9,907 nt of DNA, taken from positions 1-9,907 of the forward strand of contig JAJDDL010000251.1 of assembly GCA_029260335.1 (NCBI GenBank), given 5' to 3'. Position numbers and translations under genes: made by a program. Of this stretch, positions 6,623 through 9,907 are shown in pieces. The notes beneath the pieces are model-generated. The model had not been told where the DNA came from. It saw nothing but the letters and a program-made list of their open reading frames with translations, and ran no database searches. How positions within the stretch are numbered: position 1 is the first letter of the stretch; the number at the start of each line of letters is the position of its first letter. Source of the stretch: Phycisphaerales bacterium (GTDB lineage: Bacteria > Planctomycetota > Phycisphaerae > Phycisphaerales > UBA1924).

Positions 6623-8059
6623 CTAGTCCTCCGGCCGCTCGCCCGCCGGTGCCATCTTGACAAGCTTGGGATCGAACCGTGCTATCGGACGCACGAGATC
6701 GGTTTGTCGCGCCATGACCGTCTCGATTTCCTTGTAGACCCCCGGCACCTCGTCGATGCCCGCGCTCATGAGCTCGACGCCCTTCTCCTTCAACTCGCGG
6801 TTGACATTGCCCCACGCAAACGTGTCCTTGGCCTGCTTGCGGCTCATGACACGCCCCGCGCCGTGGCTCGCGCTGAGCAGGCTCTCGGGCTGACCCAACC
6901 CTGAGACAACAAACGCGGGCGAAGCCATCGAGCCGGGGATGACGCCCAAAACACCCTTGCCCGCTGGCGTTGCGCCCTTGCGGTGGACAATCAGCGCCTG
7001 CTCCTTGCCGTCGATGACGTGCGTTTCCTTCCACGCGAAGTTGTGGTGGTTCTCGACGCCTGCAATCGGCTTCGCGCCAAGGTGCTTCAGGACCTCGCGA
7101 TGGATGACCGCGTGGTTGGCGCTGGCGTACTCACCCATGAGGTTCATGGCGTTGAAATACTCGATGCCGTCTTCGGTTTCGAGGTCGAGCCAGGCGAGAT
7201 AGCGCAGCTGCTTGGGCAGCTCCGGGTGCGCGTCCATCGCGAGCCTTGAGTAGTGATTGCAGACCGCTGCGCCGGTGCCGCGGCTACCCGAGTGGGTCAT
7301 GAGCGCGAGATACTCTCCCGGCTCGAGCTCAAAGCCCGGATGCTTGGGTTCGTCGTCTGCGATCGTGAGCACGCCGAACTCGGCGAAGTGGTTGCCAGAG
7401 CCCGATGTCCCAAGCTGCTGCCACGCCTTGGCCTTGTTGTCCTTGGTGATGCGGCTGACGGTCCAATCGCAGTCCATGACGTCGTGGTCCATGGGGGTGC
7501 GATGGCTGCCTCCGACGCCGAAGACCGTGCGCTTGTGGATCGCGTCGCGCAGCCGGTCCCGGCTGGCCTCGTCTTCGAGCGCCCCGGCGGGCATGTCCAA
7601 GACCGTGAGCTTCATCCGACATGCGATGTCGACGCCGACGGCGTAAGGAATCACCGCGTTCTTGGTTGCGAGTACGCCTCCGATGGGCAAGCCATAGCCG
7701 AGGTGCGCATCGGGCATCATCGCCCCGGCGACGGCGACCGGCAGCATGCACGCGTTTTCCATCTGCTCGAGGCTCTTGTAGTCAAAGTCGACGCCGACCT
7801 CGCCCCAGAGGTGGTGGGGGGCAGGCTCGCGCGGCGTGAACTTGGCTTGAGCGCGCTTCTCGGCCAGCAAGACATCGACGAGCGGCGCGAAGTGGGGGTG
7901 CTCGGCGTACGACTCGGGATCCGAAACCAGAGCGGTAACCATGTCCCGGACTTGGGCGCGGGTGATACCCGAAGCCAATGCGTTCGAGCAGGCGGTGATC
8001 GCAACGCCCACGGCGGGGCCATGGGGGATGCCGAGGTTGACGAGTTCTCTTCCCTTCAT
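6623..8059 (-). CDS. rtcB: RtcB-family RNA-splicing ligase with N-terminal extension
   Basis: RtcB joins RNA 2',3'-cyclic phosphate or 3'-phosphate ends to 5'-OH ends through a GMP-enzyme intermediate, in RNA repair or tRNA splicing. The 478 residues contain the family motifs in order: PDAHLGYGLPIGGVLAT (116-132), VGVDIACRM (141-149, metal-binding Asp144 and Cys147) and GTSGSGNHFAE (217-227, His224). Next come MTHSGSRGTG (254-263, His256), ENHHNFAWKE (336-345), VHRKGATPA (358-366) and SASHGAGRVMSR (396-407, guanylylated His399). The ending DLVRPIARFDP is also family-like. About 80 N-terminal residues precede the core; MKGRELVNLGIPHGP resembles a segment near the C-terminus of CCA-adding enzymes. 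ATG 8059 is preceded by the weak Shine-Dalgarno GGAAAG, and GGTAACTG (8100-8093 on the minus strand) is a possible but uncertain -10. No rtcA, rtcR or archease gene is adjacent. Confidence 0.93.
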   Translation of the reverse strand: MKGRELVNLGIPHGPAVGVAITACSNALASGITRAQVRDMVTALVSDPESYAEHPHFAPLVDVLLAEKRAQAKFTPREPAPHHLWGEVGVDFDYKSLEQMENACMLPVAVAGAMMPDAHLGYGLPIGGVLATKNAVIPYAVGVDIACRMKLTVLDMPAGALEDEASRDRLRDAIHKRTVFGVGGSHRTPMDHDVMDCDWTVSRITKDNKAKAWQQLGTSGSGNHFAEFGVLTIADDEPKHPGFELEPGEYLALMTHSGSRGTGAAVCNHYSRLAMDAHPELPKQLRYLAWLDLETEDGIEYFNAMNLMGEYASANHAVIHREVLKHLGAKPIAGVENHHNFAWKETHVIDGKEQALIVHRKGATPAGKGVLGVIPGSMASPAFVVSGLGQPESLLSASHGAGRVMSRKQAKDTFAWGNVNRELKEKGVELMSAGIDEVPGVYKEIETVMARQTDLVRPIARFDPKLVKMAPAGERPED

Positions 8060-8279
8060 GGGATTGCTTTCCAGTGAAGCTCTTTGGCGGAGCAGTTACC
8101 TATTCGGGGCCCTGGCTTGGCCCGAGGGACCTTGAGAAGTGCCCAGACATGCGCCAGGGTCTCTACTGTGTTCCTCTTTGAGGAACGGAAGTTGTGAAGG
8201 TGTCGGGTTGGGCATCCTAGGCATCGCTCCAAGTCCAATGCGTGGCTTTGCGGCAAGAAACGAACGCCGGAGTGATGGA
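8060..8279. other. Intergenic region upstream of rtcB and the hydrolase unit
   Basis: This is the divergent gap between rtcB and the small ORF at 8280. I see no convincing longer gene in it. It holds the perfect 7-bp hairpin listed separately and a bulged stem (TCGGGGCC 8104-8111 with GGCCCGA 8119-8125) in the likely rtcB leader or promoter area. Promoter boxes for either direction are weak by eye. Confidence 0.5.
8170..8186. repeat. Perfect 7-bp stem hairpin, 3-nt loop
   Basis: GTTCCTC (8170-8176), TTT, GAGGAAC (8180-8186). No T-tract follows on either strand, so it is not an ordinary intrinsic terminator. It could be an operator for the divergent promoters or an RNA structure. Confidence 0.5.
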
Positions 8280-8465
8280 ATGCGCGCAATCGTGTTAGCG
8301 CTGGTCGCCGGGGTGTGCTGGGGCGTAGTTGCGCCACTCAGGCCCAGGTTTCTATTGGGGTACTCGCATATCTTCCTTGGACAATGCATCAAGCTACAAC
8401 ACCCACAAGCGAGTCAAAGAACCAGCCAGCAAGGGTTCACGCGCGGAGATGGCCGAGGCGATTGA
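8280..8465 (+). CDS. Possible small membrane protein, coupled to downstream hydrolase
   Basis: This is a possible 61-residue ORF. ATG 8280 has GGAG (8269-8272) 7 nt upstream, a better ribosome site than those of several larger genes here. The stop TGA (8463-8465) overlaps the hydrolase start as TGATG, the usual layout for translational coupling. The first 18 residues (MRAIVLALVAGVCWGVVA) form a hydrophobic helix, somewhat like the first helix of EamA-type transporters. The remainder is polar and basic and not recognised. Codon use in the second half has more A-ending codons than the neighbouring genes, which weakens the case. Alternatives are a decayed gene remnant or a leader ORF whose translation tunes the hydrolase. 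Confidence 0.35.
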   Translation: MRAIVLALVAGVCWGVVAPLRPRFLLGYSHIFLGQCIKLQHPQASQRTSQQGFTRGDGRGD

Positions 8466-9262
8466 TGATCTGGATTCTCATTCTTGTTTCGATCTATGTT
8501 GGCTTGCTCACCCTCTTCTGGTTCGCGCAGGACGGGCTTGTATATCCACGCAAGTTCGCGGGCCAGCCGATCGCGAGTCGACCGCCAAGCGGAGCCGAGC
8601 AGGTCTGGATCGACGCCGAGGGCGCACGCGTGGAAGGCTGGTACTTTCCGCCAGCGGATTCGAGCCAGCCTCGCCCGGTCGTGCTCTACGCCCATGGCAA
8701 CGCCATGCTCATCGACGATTGCCAGCAGTTCGCACAGATGTATCTCCAGATGGGTCTGGGCGTAATGCTGGTGGAGTTTCGCGGCTACGGCATCTCGGGC
8801 GGCCAACCATCGCAGCACGCGATTGTGCGTGACTTCGCTGTCTTTCGCGACTGGCTCGACGCGCGGCCCGAGGTCGGGCAGATCGTGTACCACGGCAGGT
8901 CGCTTGGCGGAAGCGTGGTGGCCCAACTTGCCCGGGAGCAAGAGCCCGATGCGATGATCCTGGAGTCCACCTTCACAAGTGTGAGTTCGTTTACAAATCG
9001 GTACCTGATCCCGCCGCTCCTGCTTCGCAGTCCATTCAACACCGCCAAGGCGCTACGCGAGATCTCGGCCCCCATCCTCATCATGCACGGCGAGTCAGAC
9101 GAGATCGTGCCGATCGCTCAGGGACGACGGCTGCATGAGCTCGCGGCGGATTCACAGTTCGAGTCAATGGAGGGCGGGCACAACGACTTTCCAAGGGACT
9201 TTGACGGTTATGAGCGGTCAATCCGTCTGTTCCTTGCCGAACAGGGCGTGGTGCAGCCGTAA
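8465..9262 (+). CDS. Membrane-anchored alpha/beta hydrolase
   Basis: This is a serine hydrolase of the alpha/beta fold, closest in style to the BEM46/YfhR-type group; the substrate (ester, peptide or lipid) is unknown. The 265-residue protein begins with one membrane helix (MIWILILVSIYVGLLTLFWF, 1-20), so the catalytic domain probably faces the periplasm. The oxyanion-hole segment YAHGNA is at 76-81. The nucleophile elbow GRSLGG is at 144-149, with Ser146. The acid is Asp212 in HGESDEIVP, and the base is His239 in EGGHNDF. All triad residues are present. ATG 8465 is chosen because GAGG (8455-8458) lies 6 nt upstream and the signal anchor then starts the protein. An in-frame ATG at 8315 would add 50 residues of unlikely sequence. 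The start overlaps the stop of the small ORF before it. Confidence 0.88.
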   Translation: MIWILILVSIYVGLLTLFWFAQDGLVYPRKFAGQPIASRPPSGAEQVWIDAEGARVEGWYFPPADSSQPRPVVLYAHGNAMLIDDCQQFAQMYLQMGLGVMLVEFRGYGISGGQPSQHAIVRDFAVFRDWLDARPEVGQIVYHGRSLGGSVVAQLAREQEPDAMILESTFTSVSSFTNRYLIPPLLLRSPFNTAKALREISAPILIMHGESDEIVPIAQGRRLHELAADSQFESMEGGHNDFPRDFDGYERSIRLFLAEQGVVQP

Positions 9263-9302
9263 GTCTCCCGGCGATGCTGCTTCCGGTTCCATTCTCGGGC
9301 GG

Positions 9303-9325
9303 TAGACTGGAGTCGGAGGTGATCC
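9303..9325 (+). promoter_or_regulatory. Putative -10 box and full-length Shine-Dalgarno of aminotransferase gene
   Basis: TAGACT (9303-9308, within GGTAGACT) resembles the -10 boxes of the pilin genes. GGAGGTGATCC (9315-9325) directly abuts the ATG. It is complementary over 11 nt to the common bacterial 16S rRNA 3' end (GGATCACCTCC), an unusually long pairing. If the -10 is right, the leader is only about 11 nt, so the transcript would begin inside or just before the ribosome site; an upstream start is equally possible. Confidence 0.45.
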
Positions 9326-9907
9326 ATGGCTACTCGCAGAGCGTTTCTGGGCAGTGTCGGCGGGGCGATGGCGGTCGGCGCTGTGGGGCTTCGACGGGCG
9401 AGCGGTGCCGAGCTCGAACGTGAGCTTTCGGGCTTTGGTGGATCGCCCGAGGAGATCGCGCGGGACGAGGCCTATTGGGCGCCGATCCAGCGCGCGTTTA
9501 CGGTCGACCGCAGCATTGTGAATCTCAACAACGGCGGGTGCAGCCCGGCGCCGCTCGTTGCTCAAGAAGCCCAGAAGCGGCACTTGGATTTCATGAACCA
9601 GAATCCGCCGCCGTTTGCGTTGTGGCAAGTGCAGGAAAAGCGTGCCGAGGGCGTGCGATCGCGCCTGGCTCGTCATTTCGAAGTCTCGCCCGAGGAGATC
9701 GCGCTGACGCGTAACGCGAGCGAGGGGCTGCAGATCCTCCAGTTCGGGTTCGACCTGCAGCCGGGCGATGAGGTGTTGTGCACGACGCACGACTACCCGC
9801 GCATGCTCAACACGTTCAAGCAGCGCGAACGGCGGGAAGGCATCAAGCTCGTCCAGGTCCAGTTGCCCGTGCCCGCCGAGGACGACGACGAGGTCGTGCG
9901 GCTCTAT
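9326..9907 (+). CDS. Tat-exported class V aminotransferase-like protein, 3' truncated
   Basis: This is a PLP-dependent fold-type I enzyme of the class V aminotransferase / isopenicillin N epimerase-like group; 194 codons are visible before the right edge. Residues 1-27 look like a twin-arginine leader: TRRAFLGSVGGAMAVGAVG, with Arg4-Arg5 followed by Phe-Leu and a weakly hydrophobic Gly/Ala/Val stretch. This suggests folded export with the cofactor bound. The enzyme part shows VNLNNGGCSPAP (65-76, the substrate-side N-terminal motif), LTRNASEGLQ (127-136, cofactor-phosphate region) and LQPGDEVLCTTHDYPRM (144-160). The PLP-binding Lys would lie beyond the window. The ATG at 9326 is fixed by the adjoining full-length Shine-Dalgarno sequence. 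The substrate cannot be told from this part. It follows the hydrolase by 63 bp with its own likely promoter. Confidence 0.85.
   Translation, partial: MATRRAFLGSVGGAMAVGAVGLRRASGAELERELSGFGGSPEEIARDEAYWAPIQRAFTVDRSIVNLNNGGCSPAPLVAQEAQKRHLDFMNQNPPPFALWQVQEKRAEGVRSRLARHFEVSPEEIALTRNASEGLQILQFGFDLQPGDEVLCTTHDYPRMLNTFKQRERREGIKLVQVQLPVPAEDDDEVVRLY

Noticed and set aside
7253..8077. 274-codon plus-strand open frame opposite rtcB
   Set aside because: Antisense shadow of rtcB with no recognisable motif; rtcB has all its catalytic motifs.
8315..8464. ATG 8315 as hydrolase start
   Set aside because: It adds 50 residues of implausible sequence before the signal anchor; ATG 8465 has GAGG at the correct distance.
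1..9907. CRISPR array, tRNA/rRNA genes, insertion sequences or phage genes
   Set aside because: No regularly spaced repeats, no cloverleaf-like segments, and no transposase or integrase motifs were seen on either strand.

Overview
This GC-rich window looks like chromosomal DNA from a planctomycete, most likely of the class Phycisphaerae. The main reason is a run of three genes for proteins with type IV prepilin leaders (FTLIELLIVIAIIALLI type) and large soluble domains. One carries the H-X9-DG motif typical of the very abundant pseudopilin-like proteins of Planctomycetes. This assignment is inferred from protein style; no database was searched.

Layout, left to right: (1) an unrecognised ORF open to the left edge (3-770). 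(2) rsgA, the circularly permuted ribosome-assembly GTPase (880-1923). (3) Facing it with a 25-bp gap, pdhB, the E1 beta subunit of pyruvate dehydrogenase (minus strand, 1949-2986), with no E1 alpha gene beside it. (4) A divergent intergenic region leading to three consecutive plus-strand prepilin-type genes (3241-4284, 4533-5567, 5737-6579). The first two are clear tandem paralogues; the third belongs to the H-X9-DG type and starts at TTG. A strong intrinsic terminator separates the second from the third. (5) On the minus strand, converging on the third pilin, an RtcB-family RNA ligase (6623-8059). (6) A roughly 400-bp stretch with a hairpin and a possible 61-codon membrane-peptide ORF. Its stop overlaps the start of a membrane-anchored alpha/beta hydrolase (8465-9262) as TGATG. 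(7) A class V aminotransferase with a twin-arginine leader (9326 to the right edge, 3' truncated).

The genes do not form one pathway. Ribosome maturation, central carbon metabolism, RNA repair and lipid or ester hydrolysis are housekeeping-type functions around the pilin trio. The pilin genes do not look like one operon. Each has its own Shine-Dalgarno sequence, and each is preceded by a similar extended -10 motif (CTGATATGCT, CTGGTATGCT, CTGGTATACC). The second also has a 26-bp dyad just upstream of its promoter. The most interesting material is this trio with its promoters and dyad, the N-terminal extension of RtcB that resembles a segment of CCA-adding enzymes, and the small ORF coupled to the hydrolase. 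I saw no CRISPR array, tRNA, rRNA, insertion sequence or phage gene.
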